A stretch of 64,000 bases of DNA from an uncultured Gemmiger sp. (GCA_944386225.1 CALXAH010000004.1:62001-126000), one strand, 5' to 3'; positions 33,494 through 42,494 are shown, counted from the first letter of the stretch. The notes: generated by a model from the sequence alone, not told the origin. Numbers and translations are program-made.

Positions 33494-35104
33494 TCACCTC
33501 CCCTCGCCGGCGCAGGCCAGCAGTTCGTCCAGCTGGTACCGGTCCGGGTTCATCTGCCGGGGGCGGCGGCCGTGCCGCGCCTCATAGGCCGCAAAGGAAC
33601 CGGTGCGCAGCACCGTGACCCGCAGCGGGTCCATACCCAGCAGCTTTTTCAGATCCCGGTAGTCCTGGTCGGTGTACTTGAAGTAGGTGGTCAGCAGGTC
33701 CCGCAGCACGTCGGTGCTGATGGCGTGTTTGAGGAACGCCTCCCGCTGGATCTCCACATACAGGTGGAAATAGGGGCGGTTTTCGCTGGTGAATTCCTTG
33801 GTGGCTATCCAGCCGGTCACCGGCAGGCCGCTGAGCTCGATCACCGAGCGGATGCCGTTGGCCGAGATGCGGGTAAAGCCCGCGATGTCGATGATGTCCG
33901 GAACCCGGTCCACATACTCGAACCGGGGGATATGGGTGCCGTCCTCCCGGCTGGACAGGCCCAGGCACCGGTAGGTGTCCCCCACCCGGTAGCGGGCAAA
34001 GGCGCCGCCCTTGAGCACCGTCAGGATCAGCTCGTACTTTTCGCCGGGCTGCACCTCGTCCATCAGGCAGGTGCGGGGCTGGTAGTCCGGCTCGTCCATC
34101 AGGCGCAGCATGTCCCGCTCGGGCAGAAACTCGTAGAAGCAGGTGTCCGGGAAGAAGTACATGCCGTTGCGGCTCCAGATCTCGGTGCCGATGATGGAGG
34201 GCTCGGTGCCGGCAAACAGTTCCATGGGCCGGATGCCCCACAGCTCCTCCAGGTCGTCCTTGTAGCAGCGGTTGTCGGTGCCCGCCACCATGAAGCCCTT
34301 CAGGTGGAACAGGTCCGACGGGCGCAAAGGCCGGTTCTCCCGTTTGCAGCGGGATTTGGCCCGCAGAATGCGCAGCAGCATGGAGGGCTTGAACTTCAGC
34401 AGATCGGCCGGGCGCAGCTTGCCGCCCTTGCCGCTCATCTCGCCCAGGCTCAGGCTGACCGCGTAGGCCACGCTCCCGAGGCCGAAGAAGAACTCCACGT
34501 CCCGCTGCATGGCCATCTTGAATCCCAGCTTGTTGCGCTGGCTGAAACTCATCTCCACCGCATCCCGCACGGCGGGCAGAAACTCGATGCCGATGGCCTC
34601 GTTCAGGGTCAGCGGGAACAGGCCGGTGGCGTAGGGCAGCGGAGCCAGCCCGTACAGGAACTTGTCCCGGGGGGATACGCTGAACTGCCCCCGCCCCTTG
34701 CTGGTGCTCAGGATCAGGCAGGACACCACGTTGTCCCGGAAGGTGTCCAGCATGGCCCGGGTGTAGGGGGCCACCTTGATGGGGTGGCGGCCGCCCTCCC
34801 AGGTGGTCTGGATCCAGATCACCGGGGTGCCGGGCAGCATGTCCGCCCGCTTGCGCAGCAGCACGTCGGCGTAGTCCTCGTAGCTGGTCAGGGGCACCTG
34901 CGCCCGGAACTCCTCAATGGTGGCGGGCCGTTTGCCCCGCAGGATGCTCTGCCCCAGGGCGCTGGCGCTCCACAGGCGGATCTGCTCCTCCATCAGGCGG
35001 CGCTGGATGCGCATGTAGTCTTCCATGGAAAGGTCCAGAAAGCCGCAGTAGCGGTTCCACACCGCCTGGTAGTCCTGTTGTTCCAGTTGTTCTTCCAGAT
35101 TCAT
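33494..35104 (-). CDS. GH3-family adenylating enzyme (ANL superfamily)
   Basis: Plant GH3 proteins join acyl acids to amino acids through an acyl-adenylate; bacterial relatives have little experimental study. The 536-residue length fits. Seen are a poorly Ser/Thr-rich ATP loop (LSTSKGRGQFS near residue 132), LFAGTEPSIIGTEIWSRNGMYFFPDTCFYEFLPE near 300-335, GGAFARYRVGDTYRCLG near 372-388 and EYVDRVPDIIDIAGFTRISANGI near 400. Its ATG overlaps the methyltransferase stop by four bases, and its stop touches the HD-GYP gene. Substrates are unknown. Confidence 0.8.
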   Translation of the reverse strand: MNLEEQLEQQDYQAVWNRYCGFLDLSMEDYMRIQRRLMEEQIRLWSASALGQSILRGKRPATIEEFRAQVPLTSYEDYADVLLRKRADMLPGTPVIWIQTTWEGGRHPIKVAPYTRAMLDTFRDNVVSCLILSTSKGRGQFSVSPRDKFLYGLAPLPYATGLFPLTLNEAIGIEFLPAVRDAVEMSFSQRNKLGFKMAMQRDVEFFFGLGSVAYAVSLSLGEMSGKGGKLRPADLLKFKPSMLLRILRAKSRCKRENRPLRPSDLFHLKGFMVAGTDNRCYKDDLEELWGIRPMELFAGTEPSIIGTEIWSRNGMYFFPDTCFYEFLPERDMLRLMDEPDYQPRTCLMDEVQPGEKYELILTVLKGGAFARYRVGDTYRCLGLSSREDGTHIPRFEYVDRVPDIIDIAGFTRISANGIRSVIELSGLPVTGWIATKEFTSENRPYFHLYVEIQREAFLKHAISTDVLRDLLTTYFKYTDQDYRDLKKLLGMDPLRVTVLRTGSFAAYEARHGRRPRQMNPDRYQLDELLACAGEGR

Positions 35105-35670
35105 CGGCGGCGGACCTCCTTTCGCAAAGTTTGTATACAGCGGCGCAGGCTGGCGGGATTCGGGATCAGGAAAGGCGCCAGTGTCCGGTATTCCGGGTAG
35201 TTGTCAAAGGTATGGGGAAAGGTCCACCGGTCCTGCAGCACCACATAGGCCACATCCAGGGCGCTCATCAGCAGGCAGAACCCCCACAGGCGGCCGCTGC
35301 CCAGCGCCCCGGCCAGGCACAGGTATCCGCCCGCGAACCAGAGCACGCCGGGATGCCGGCAGAGGGCGTAGACCCCCTCGGTGTAGGCCAGGCGGCCCTG
35401 GGATTGCTGTACATAGGTATCGGAAAAGGGAAGCGCAAAAAACAGGGTGTAGATCTCCAGCGCCAGAAAAACCAGCGCCGCCGCCAGCAGCGCCCAGCCG
35501 CCCGGGCCTTGCACACCCGGCGCGGTCCATACCGCCAGCGCCGTGGCCGCCACCAGGCAGATAAAGCCCGCCGCGAAGGCCCCGCTGCAAACCGGGGCCA
35601 GCGGCCGCACGCTGTGCCGGTCATACAGGGCAAACAGCGCAAACCCCGCCGCACACAGGGCAAATTCCAT
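35101..35670 (-). CDS. ICMT/PEMT-like integral membrane methyltransferase
   Basis: A 189-residue membrane protein with about five TM segments from MEFALCAAGFALFALYD. The C-terminal motif YALCRHPGVLWFAGGYLCLAG (near residue 103) followed by PEYRTLAPFLIPNP (about 159-172) matches the SAM-binding RHPxY...E pattern of isoprenylcysteine carboxyl methyltransferase and phospholipid methyltransferases, though Tyr after HPG is replaced by Val-Leu. First gene of the operon with the GH3-like and HD-GYP genes. Confidence 0.7.
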   Translation of the reverse strand: MEFALCAAGFALFALYDRHSVRPLAPVCSGAFAAGFICLVAATALAVWTAPGVQGPGGWALLAAALVFLALEIYTLFFALPFSDTYVQQSQGRLAYTEGVYALCRHPGVLWFAGGYLCLAGALGSGRLWGFCLLMSALDVAYVVLQDRWTFPHTFDNYPEYRTLAPFLIPNPASLRRCIQTLRKEVRRR

Positions 35671-35710
35671 AATGGATTCCTTCCTCTCGGGGACGTATCT
35701 CCCCTATGCT

Positions 35711-35738
35711 GCAAAAAATGCGACAATCGCACAATTCG
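35711..35738. promoter_or_regulatory. Inverted repeat upstream of the methyltransferase-GH3-HD-GYP operon
   Basis: TGCGA-caa-TCGCA within an AT-rich stretch upstream of the operon; minus-strand TATGAT/TATAAA elements (near 35745-35755) and a TTGACC further up could form its promoter, with spacing not ideal. The repeat would lie just downstream of the start site, as an operator might. Confidence 0.35.
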
Positions 35739-35855
35739 ACTTTTTATATCATACCATGTTCCCGGTCAAGAAAAAAGGGAAAAAACGCAAAAAATTCACG
35801 ATCCTGCCCCGGTTTATAAGGAATATTTTACCATTTTGCGGGGTGCGGCGGGCAG

Positions 35856-35891
35856 AAAAAAGCAGCCCGGCCCCCAAAGGGGGCGGGCTGC
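35856..35891 (-). terminator. Terminator after the serine hydrolase gene
   Basis: GCAGCCCG-g-CCCCC, AAA loop, GGGGG-CGGGCTGC; on the minus strand followed by six T. Ends the two-component operon. Confidence 0.9.
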
Positions 35892-35907
35892 CGGTCAAAC
35901 GCAGGGT

Positions 35908-37014
35908 TCAGCTTTCCATCAGGGCGGTCAGCAGGGCGCCGATCTGGCGGTAGTATTCCTTGTACTGGGGGTCCACCTTGGCCGGGTCGCCCCAGTCGGT
36001 GAACACCGCCGCGTAGTAGGGATCGGGGGCGTAGACGATGGCAATGTCGTGCAGCGCGCCCTTCCAGTTGCCGTATTTTTTGGCCATGGGCCAGTCGGTC
36101 ACCAGATAGCTGTGCCGCGCGTCCAGAAACGCCTGTTTCAGCTCCAGCGCGTTATCCGTGCCGGTGTCGAAAAACGCCTGCAGCGCGGTGAGGATCTTCA
36201 CCGCGTCGGCGGCCGACAGGGTGCCGGTCATGCTGGTGGCGGGGCTCAGGGCGATGCTGCGCCCGCCCGGATCCAGGCCCAGCCCGGTGAGAAACTCGGT
36301 AAACCCGGTGGCGCTGGTGGCGGGCCAGCGGGTGTACAGCTGCTCCGCCGCGCCGTTGCTGCTCTTGCTTACCATCTCGGCCACCGCGTCCCGGGCGGTG
36401 CGGTCCGGCACCGTGACCAGCCGCGGGGTGGGGCTGGGCAGGCCGGCGGCCGCGTCCTCCTCCGACAGGGCTACCTCCTCGGTGCGGCTCCAGCCGGGCA
36501 GCACCTCGTCCAGGTTCACCTCCCCGGCTTCGGCCCGGGTGTACAGCCACAGGGCGTAGGGGGCTTTCAGCAGGCTGGCCGCATAATATTGTGTGTCCGC
36601 ATTGCGGGCGTAGGTCAGCCCGTCAGAGGGCCGTACCGCCAGCACCGACACGCTGCCGGGCAGGCTGTCCAGATAGGCGTCCAGCGCGGCCCGTGCCTGG
36701 GCCTGCTCCGGGGTATCCCCCGCCGGGGCGGGGGTGGGGGTAGGCGTGGCGTCCTCGTCCCCCTCCCCGTCCTCCTCGTCCGGTTCGGGCGAAGGCTGCG
36801 CCGTGGGGGCGGGTGTGGCAACGGGCGCCGCAGCCTCGGCATCGGGGCCGTCGGCCTCTGCCAGCATCCAGTATACACTGACCGCCAGGACGGCCAGCAC
36901 CGTCAGCAGCGCCGCGGTGCGCAGCAGCCGGCGCCGCCGGTGCCGCTTGCGGGCGGCCTTCGGGTCCTTGTGATAGACCCGGCGGGCGCCGGGCGTTTGT
37001 TCCTCTCGTTTCAT
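35908..37014 (-). CDS. Membrane-anchored class-A beta-lactamase-fold serine hydrolase
   Basis: A 368-residue protein with a basic cytoplasmic start, one TM near residues 31-50, and a Pro/Glu/Asp/Thr-rich linker (about 52-100). The extracellular serine-hydrolase domain follows. The active-site tetrad SLLK lies near 147 in YYAASLLKAPYALW. SSN near 218 serves as the SxN motif, and KKYGNWKG near 318 stands for KxG. It could be a DD-peptidase or beta-lactamase-like enzyme acting on the cell wall. Fifth and last gene of an operon headed by a response regulator and kinase, suggesting an envelope-stress response. Confidence 0.85.
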   Translation of the reverse strand: MKREEQTPGARRVYHKDPKAARKRHRRRRLLRTAALLTVLAVLAVSVYWMLAEADGPDAEAAAPVATPAPTAQPSPEPDEEDGEGDEDATPTPTPAPAGDTPEQAQARAALDAYLDSLPGSVSVLAVRPSDGLTYARNADTQYYAASLLKAPYALWLYTRAEAGEVNLDEVLPGWSRTEEVALSEEDAAAGLPSPTPRLVTVPDRTARDAVAEMVSKSSNGAAEQLYTRWPATSATGFTEFLTGLGLDPGGRSIALSPATSMTGTLSAADAVKILTALQAFFDTGTDNALELKQAFLDARHSYLVTDWPMAKKYGNWKGALHDIAIVYAPDPYYAAVFTDWGDPAKVDPQYKEYYRQIGALLTALMES

Positions 37015-37027
37015 GGGTCCCTCTCCC

Positions 37028-37927
37028 TCAGATCATCTGTATTGCAACCCCGCTTACACAGCACAGGCGCGCGTCGTAATAGAGGCAGAGCATCCCGCTG
37101 CCGTACCGGTCGGTCAGGGTCAGCAGTACCTCGTTTTCCAGCCGGATGATCTGGGCGTCCAGCATCCGTTCATCGCACAGCTGCTGCAGCCGGGCATCCG
37201 GGCTGGGGTCCAGGGACAGCTCCGGGATGGGGCGCTCCTGCAGCCGCTCCAGCAGCCCGAACGAGGCGCCCTCGGTGAGGGAATACCACCCCTCTGCCGA
37301 GATGCCCAGCAGCGTATCCCGGGTGCCGCCCAGAAATCCGGACAGCCAGCTCTGCACCAGTTCCGCCGCCTGATCCAGCTGGGAATCGCGGGCCGCCGCC
37401 TCATCCGGAAAACGCAGCCGCAGGGATATCTGCATCCCGGTGCTGTCCTGCCCGAACGCCAGATCCATCCGCACGCCGGTCTGCTCCACCATCCGGCCGC
37501 TGTACAGGTTGGTCAGCATCAGGGTGCCGGGAAGCGGATAGTCGGGCAGATAACAGGCGAACATATCTTCGGCGGCCAGCATTTGAAAGGCGAGCGGGCC
37601 TTCCGGCGTTTCCACCTGCGCGTCGTAGATCCCCATGGGCCAGAACATGCTGTCGTAGATCCAGGCCAGATCCATGTAGGTTTCCCCCGCCCCGGTTTCG
37701 GTGACCTGTTCCGGATCGTACCGCTGCCAGACGGGCAGCAGGGGTTCGTCCTCCGCCGCCAGGCTCAGGGAGGTGTACACCGGCAGCGGCGCGGTTCCGC
37801 CGCCGGCGGGCAGGGCCCGGGCCAGACCAATGCCGCACAGCCCGGCCAGCAGCGAGCCCGCCGCCGCGATCACCGTGGCCCACAGCACCACCCGCAGATT
37901 GCCGGAAAGCGCCGCTTTGTTGCGCAT
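37028..37927 (-). CDS. Membrane-anchored protein, paralogue 1
   Basis: A 299-residue protein with one N-terminal TM (about residues 11-38) and an extracellular domain; no family recognised. It is a clear paralogue of the next gene upstream. Both start MRNK, share LPVYTSL-x-L-x-AEDEP right after the membrane segment, a Q-x-Y/F-DPE element, and a C-terminal RL(E/D)NE(L/V)L...SGML-LY(Y/F)D(A/V)RL segment. It sits between its paralogue and the serine hydrolase. Probably arose by tandem duplication; may act as an envelope sensor or substrate of the kinase system. Confidence 0.75.
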   Translation of the reverse strand: MRNKAALSGNLRVVLWATVIAAAGSLLAGLCGIGLARALPAGGGTAPLPVYTSLSLAAEDEPLLPVWQRYDPEQVTETGAGETYMDLAWIYDSMFWPMGIYDAQVETPEGPLAFQMLAAEDMFACYLPDYPLPGTLMLTNLYSGRMVEQTGVRMDLAFGQDSTGMQISLRLRFPDEAAARDSQLDQAAELVQSWLSGFLGGTRDTLLGISAEGWYSLTEGASFGLLERLQERPIPELSLDPSPDARLQQLCDERMLDAQIIRLENEVLLTLTDRYGSGMLCLYYDARLCCVSGVAIQMI

Positions 37928-37946
37928 CGGATGTCGCCTCCCTTTT

Positions 37947-38867
37947 TTATGTCTGCATCACATGCCCGGTAACACAGCGCAGCCGCACATCGAAGTACAG
38001 GCCCAGCATCCCGCTGCCGCCCTGGTCGCTCAGGATCACCAGCAGCTCGTTGTCCAGCCGGATGGTCTGCAGGTCGATGAAGGCGGCGTCACACAGGGTC
38101 AGCAAACGCTCCTCCGGTGTGCCCTCCTGGGTATCCACCGCGGCCAGCCATTCGTCCGACGGCAGAAATATCACCCGCTCCTCCAGCCAAGTGTTGGCGG
38201 CCAGGCATCCCAGGTCTGCCCCCATCAGGGAGGCGGTGCGGCCGCTGAGCAGATCCAGCAGATTCTGCTGGATCTGCGTCAGGGCCGCATCAAATTGGGC
38301 CGGGTCGGCGTCTGCCAGATCCGGAAAGGACAGCCGCACGGATACGCACCTGTCCTGCACGCCCACATCCAGCACGCTGGGGCCGCAGGTTACCATCTCA
38401 AAAGTCAGCTGGTCAACCCCCGCCAGCCCCTCCGGCAGGGCCACCTGATACAGATAAAAGGCCGAGCCGGGATCGGTGGCCGGGGTCTTCCAGGGTAGTT
38501 CCATGTCCAGGGTGCCGCCTGCCCAGAACAGGCCGACAGAGTAAATATGCTGGTCGAACAGGCTGTACAGGCCGGTGGGCAGCCAGTCCATCCCCAGGGA
38601 CATCTGCTCCTCCAGCGCAAAGGAGGACAGGTTGACCATCCCCTCCGGGTCAAAGTCCTGCCAGACCGTGGCCACCGGCTCGTCCTCCGCCACCAGATTC
38701 AGCGAGGTATACACCGGCAGCGCCTGGGCACTGCCGGCGGAAGGCAGGGACAGGGCCAGCGCGCCGCCGCCCAGGCCGCACACCAGCGCCCCCACCGCAA
38801 CGATCGCCGCTGTCCACATCCCGGTGCGCAGCGCGCCGGCCCGGTCTTCGTTCCGCTTATTCCTCAT
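37947..38867 (-). CDS. Membrane-anchored protein, paralogue 2
   Basis: A 306-residue protein built like its neighbour: a TM at about residues 17-40, the shared LPVYTSLNLVAEDEP element near 50, and the shared C-terminal block ending in FDVRLRCVTGHVMQT. The middle differs, with LFDQHIYSVGLFWAGG near 100. Its start overlaps the histidine kinase stop by 11 bases, which argues for coupled translation and a role tied to the two-component system. The function is unknown. Confidence 0.75.
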   Translation of the reverse strand: MRNKRNEDRAGALRTGMWTAAIVAVGALVCGLGGGALALSLPSAGSAQALPVYTSLNLVAEDEPVATVWQDFDPEGMVNLSSFALEEQMSLGMDWLPTGLYSLFDQHIYSVGLFWAGGTLDMELPWKTPATDPGSAFYLYQVALPEGLAGVDQLTFEMVTCGPSVLDVGVQDRCVSVRLSFPDLADADPAQFDAALTQIQQNLLDLLSGRTASLMGADLGCLAANTWLEERVIFLPSDEWLAAVDTQEGTPEERLLTLCDAAFIDLQTIRLDNELLVILSDQGGSGMLGLYFDVRLRCVTGHVMQT

Positions 38868-40320
38868 GGCCCTGCGCCTCCTGCCCGCCGCTGCCGGCCA
38901 GCGGCAGATACAGGGTGATCAGGGTGCCCTGACCAACCCGGCTGTCCACCTCGAAGCGGCCGCCGTGGATCCGCACGATCTGTTCGCACAGGGCCAGGCC
39001 CAGCCCCGCGCCGCCCGCCTTGCGGGCCCGGGACTTGTCCACCATGTAGAAGGGCTGGCGGATCTTGTCCAGCTCGGCGGCGGGGATGCCCCGGCCGTAG
39101 TCCCGGATGCAGATCTCGGCCCAGCCGTTCTGGGGCCGGCCCGCCAGCACCAGCTTGCCGCCCGCGGGGCTGGCCTTGCGGGCGTTGTCCAGAAAGTTGT
39201 ACAACAGGCTTTTCAGCAGTTCCCGGTCGCCGTTCACCACCATGGGCTGGCAGAACTGTTCCAGACGCAGCTGCCCGCTGGTCAGCAGGGGCTGGATGGC
39301 GGTGGCCACCTCCTTGAACAGCTCCGGCATGTCCACCGGGGTCAGCACCAGGTTTCGGTTCTCCACCGCCAGCAGCTCCATCAGCTTGCCGCTCAGACTG
39401 CGCAGGCGGCGGGTCTCCTCCACGATGATGCCCGCGTACCGCATCCGCTGCTCGTCCGGCACCTGCTTCTGCAGCTGCAGCAGATCCGCAAACCCCAGGA
39501 TGCTGGTCAGGGGCGTTTTCATCTCGTGGGCCATGTTGGCGGTAAAGGTCTTCTGGCTTTCGGCGGTGTGTTCCAGCTGCTCCACCCGCTGCTGCACCGC
39601 CCGGGCCAGCCGGTTCATATCCTGGGCCAGGCCCGCCAGCTCGTCGCCGCTGGTCAGTTCCAGCCGCTGGGCATAGTCGCCCCCGGCGATGCGGCGGGCG
39701 GTGCGGCTCAGGGTATGCAGCGGACGCAGCATGGTGCGCACCACCACCACCAGCAGCCCGGCGCCCGCCAGGCTCACCGCCAGGCTTACCGCCATCAGAC
39801 GGATGCTCTGCCCGGCCAGCCGGTCCACCCCGGCCTGCACCGAAAACCGGCACACCAGCCGGTAGTCGTGCTGCTCGGCGGTAAAGGGCAGGCTGCACAC
39901 CAGCACCGCCCCCTCCGGCCCCCGGCTGTATTCATACAGGGTGCCGGGGGCGGTTTCGGCATTGTCCTCCGCCCCGGCCATGGCGTCGGTACAGCCCTCC
40001 ACCGGCGCGTCCAGGGCCTGCCCGTTCCGGTACAGGCCCAGCTGCAAAAGATACTCGTCGGTCAGCTGGCTGGAGGCGCTGCGCACCGCCGCCGTGTCCG
40101 CCGCGTCGGCGTCCAGCATCATCAGGCCGTTCTGCAGCCGGGTACTCACCACGCCGGTTTTGATCAGCCGCGCCAGATACTGCTGCTGGGTCAGCGCCCG
40201 GTCCAGCTGCTGGTCCCACACCGTCTGCCAGCTGGCCCGCACGAACAGCAGGGTCAGCAGGCTGGTGCAGCAGACCATCAGGGCCAGCGTGCCCAGAAAG
40301 ATCTTCTGCCACAGTTTCAT
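38857..40320 (-). CDS. Sensor histidine kinase
   Basis: A 487-residue membrane kinase. TM1 is near residues 7-27, an extracellular sensor domain lies near 28-172, TM2 near 173-197 and a HAMP linker near 198-250 (RPLHTLSRTARRIAGGDYAQRLEL). The phosphoacceptor is in NMAHEMKTPLTSILGF near 264. The ATPase domain has the N box LLYNFLDNARKA near 370, G1 DYGRGIP near 405 and G2 GAGLGLALCEQI near 440. One base separates it from the response regulator stop, and its own stop overlaps the paralogue gene. Confidence 0.95.
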   Translation of the reverse strand: MKLWQKIFLGTLALMVCCTSLLTLLFVRASWQTVWDQQLDRALTQQQYLARLIKTGVVSTRLQNGLMMLDADAADTAAVRSASSQLTDEYLLQLGLYRNGQALDAPVEGCTDAMAGAEDNAETAPGTLYEYSRGPEGAVLVCSLPFTAEQHDYRLVCRFSVQAGVDRLAGQSIRLMAVSLAVSLAGAGLLVVVVRTMLRPLHTLSRTARRIAGGDYAQRLELTSGDELAGLAQDMNRLARAVQQRVEQLEHTAESQKTFTANMAHEMKTPLTSILGFADLLQLQKQVPDEQRMRYAGIIVEETRRLRSLSGKLMELLAVENRNLVLTPVDMPELFKEVATAIQPLLTSGQLRLEQFCQPMVVNGDRELLKSLLYNFLDNARKASPAGGKLVLAGRPQNGWAEICIRDYGRGIPAAELDKIRQPFYMVDKSRARKAGGAGLGLALCEQIVRIHGGRFEVDSRVGQGTLITLYLPLAGSGGQEAQGHEE

Positions 40321-40321
40321 C

Positions 40322-40996
40322 TTACTTCTCCAGCCGGTACCCCACCCGGGGCAGGGTTACCAGCTTGTCCGCCAGGCCCAGTTTCTGGCGCAGCCGCTGC
40401 ACATGGATGTCCACGGTGCGGGTCTCCCCCGCAAACTCGTAGCCCCACACCAGCGCCAGCAGCTTCTCCCGGCTGAGCGCCAGATCCTGATGCTGCAGAA
40501 ATACCCGCAGCAGTTCAAACTCTTTCGGGCTCAGCGCCACCGGCACCCCGGCCCGGGTCACCGTATGGCTGCCCAGATCCTGCTGGATGTCCCGGTAGAC
40601 CAGCACCTGCCGCCCCTTGCCCCGGCGGCGCAGGGCCACCTCCACCCGGGCCAGCAGTTCCAGCGCCTCAAAGGGCTTGGCTATGTAGTCCTCCGCGCCC
40701 AGCTGCAGGCCCCGCACCTTGTCGGTCACCTGCTGCATGGCGGACAGAAAGATCACCGGCACGTCCAGCCCGGCCACCCGTTCCATCACGCCGAAGCCGT
40801 CCAGCCCGGGCAGCATCACGTCCAGCAGGATCAGGTCGTATCCGCCGGAAAAGATCTTCTCCACCGCCTCGGCGCCGTCGGCGCAGTTTTCGCAGGTATA
40901 GCCGCCCAGCTGCAGGGTGGCTTCGATCATCTGGGCGATATGGGCCTCGTCCTCCACAACCAGGATGTGGGCCGTTTGCTGTGTGTTCTGATTCAT
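40322..40996 (-). CDS. OmpR-family response regulator
   Basis: A 224-residue regulator starting MNQNTQQTAHILVVEDEAHI, with GGAGGTG eight bases before the ATG. Receiver domain: acidic pair in VVEDE, phosphoacceptor in LILLDVMLPGLDG near residue 57, Lys in YIAKPFEALELL near 108. The DNA-binding winged helix covers about 125-224 (LSPKEFELLRVFLQHQDLALSREKLLALVWG, TVDIHVQRLRQKLG, RVGYRLEK). Partner of the kinase downstream; a promoter lies about 100 bases upstream. Confidence 0.95.
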   Translation of the reverse strand: MNQNTQQTAHILVVEDEAHIAQMIEATLQLGGYTCENCADGAEAVEKIFSGGYDLILLDVMLPGLDGFGVMERVAGLDVPVIFLSAMQQVTDKVRGLQLGAEDYIAKPFEALELLARVEVALRRRGKGRQVLVYRDIQQDLGSHTVTRAGVPVALSPKEFELLRVFLQHQDLALSREKLLALVWGYEFAGETRTVDIHVQRLRQKLGLADKLVTLPRVGYRLEK

Positions 40997-41101
40997 GATT
41001 CGTACACCTCCGTGCCCCATTATCCCATACAAACCGTATCCAAAACCGCGCAAAGTTGTATCAAAACCGTAAAAACGGCAGGGTTCGTGGTATTCCCCCT
41101 T

Positions 41102-41130
41102 ACTATACCACAGATATACGCAGGGTGCAA
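41102..41130 (-). promoter_or_regulatory. Promoter of the two-component operon
   Basis: Minus-strand TTGCAC (41125-41130), 17-base spacer, TATAGT (41102-41107). Leader of about 95 nt. Confidence 0.75.
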
Positions 41131-41144
41131 AGGCGGATATTGGC

Positions 41145-41173
41145 AGGACAAACCCGTCCGGATGTGATACAAT
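41145..41173 (+). promoter_or_regulatory. Promoter of coaBC
   Basis: Extended 10 element TGATACAAT (10 box 41168-41173) with a weak AGGACA 35 box 17 bases upstream. Confidence 0.55.
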
Positions 41174-41196
41174 AGGCACAGCAAGGAGGGATATCC

Positions 41197-42399
41197 ATGG
41201 ATCTGAAAGGCAAGACCGTGGTGCTGGCCCTGACCGGCGGCATCGCGGCATACAAAATCGCCACCCTGGCCAGTATGCTGGTGAAGCAGAAAGCCACGGT
41301 GCTGGTGCTGATGACTGAAAACGCCACCCGCTTTATCGCGCCGCTGACCTTTGAGGCACTGACCGGTACCCGCTGCATGGTGGACACCTTTGACCGCAGC
41401 TTCTCCTTTGAGATCGAGCATGTGGCGGTGGCCGACCGGGCCGACCTGGTGCTGGTGGCCCCGGCCAGCGCCAACGTGATCGCCAAGATGGCAAACGGCA
41501 TTGCCGACGATATGCTCACCACCACCGTGCTGGCCTGCCGGTGCCCCAAGCTGGTGGCCCCGGCCATGAACACCGGCATGTATGAAAATCCGGCCACCCA
41601 GGCCAATCTGGCCCGCCTGCGGGAGTACGGCGTGGAGGTGATCGACCCGGCCTGCGGGCGTCTGGCCTGCGGGGCGGTGGGCCCGGGCAAGATGCCCGAG
41701 CCCCAGCAGCTGCTGGAGCATATCCGGCGGCACCTGGCCTGCAAAAAGGATATGGCGGGGCTGCATCTGCTGGTGACCGCCGGCCCCACCCGGGAGGCGC
41801 TGGATCCGGTGCGGTTCATCACCAACCATTCCACCGGCCGCATGGGGTACGAACTGGCCCGGGCGGCGATGCTGCGGGGGGCGCAGGTGACCCTAGTGAG
41901 CGGCCCCACCGAACTGGAACCCCCGCCCTTTGTGGAGCTGGTGCGGGTGGAGAGTGCGGCGCAGATGCACGACGCGGTGATGGCGGCCGCGCCGGCGCAG
42001 GACGTGATCATCAAGGCGGCGGCGGTGGCGGACTACCGGCCCGCCCACACCGCCGGGGAAAAAATCAAGAAGAGCGGCACGGATCTGACGCTGGAACTGA
42101 CCCGCACCCCGGACATCCTGGCCGAGCTGGGCGCAGCCCGGCGGCCGGGGCAGTTTTTGTGCGGCTTCGCCATGGAGACCCGGGATCTTCTGGACAACGC
42201 CCGGGCCAAGCTGGAGAAAAAGGGCGCGGACATGATCGTGGCCAACAGCCTGCGGGAGGCGGGCGCGGGCTTTGGCGGAACCACCAACCACGTGACCCTG
42301 GTGGAGCCCACCGGCTGCACCGAGCTGCCGCTGGCGGGCAAGGACGAGGTGGCCCACCGCATTCTGGACCGGATCCTGGCCCGGCGGGCTGAGGCGTAA
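41197..42399 (+). CDS. coaBC: Bifunctional phosphopantothenoylcysteine synthetase/decarboxylase
   Basis: Two steps of coenzyme A synthesis. The 400-residue protein has the flavin-dependent decarboxylase first (GGIAAYKIATLASMLVK near residue 12, then EHVAVADRADLVLVAPASANVIAKMANGIADD near 70-100, PAMNTGMYENPA near 122). The CTP-dependent synthetase half follows (VTAGPTREALDPVRFITNHSTGRMGYELA near 191-220, KAAAVADYRP near 271, and the GFAMET segment near 322). Start has GGAGGG upstream. Length and motif order are standard. Confidence 0.97.
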   Translation: MDLKGKTVVLALTGGIAAYKIATLASMLVKQKATVLVLMTENATRFIAPLTFEALTGTRCMVDTFDRSFSFEIEHVAVADRADLVLVAPASANVIAKMANGIADDMLTTTVLACRCPKLVAPAMNTGMYENPATQANLARLREYGVEVIDPACGRLACGAVGPGKMPEPQQLLEHIRRHLACKKDMAGLHLLVTAGPTREALDPVRFITNHSTGRMGYELARAAMLRGAQVTLVSGPTELEPPPFVELVRVESAAQMHDAVMAAAPAQDVIIKAAAVADYRPAHTAGEKIKKSGTDLTLELTRTPDILAELGAARRPGQFLCGFAMETRDLLDNARAKLEKKGADMIVANSLREAGAGFGGTTNHVTLVEPTGCTELPLAGKDEVAHRILDRILARRAEA

Positions 42400-42438
42400 A
42401 CGTTCTGTATCGAAACGGTGAAAACCGGCCCCGGGCGG

Positions 42439-42468
42439 TTGCGGGCCGCCGCGGGGGCGTGGTATACT
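42439..42468 (+). promoter_or_regulatory. Promoter of the small lipoprotein and P-loop kinase genes
   Basis: TTGCGG (42439-42444), 18-base GC-rich spacer, TATACT (42463-42468). Confidence 0.65.
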
Positions 42469-42494
42469 GGACGCAACGGATTGGGGGGACGAGG

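Noticed and set aside
30756..33587. 943-codon plus-strand open frame opposite the HD-GYP gene
   Set aside because: Shadow frame; the minus-strand product has intact HD-GYP motifs and TM segments.
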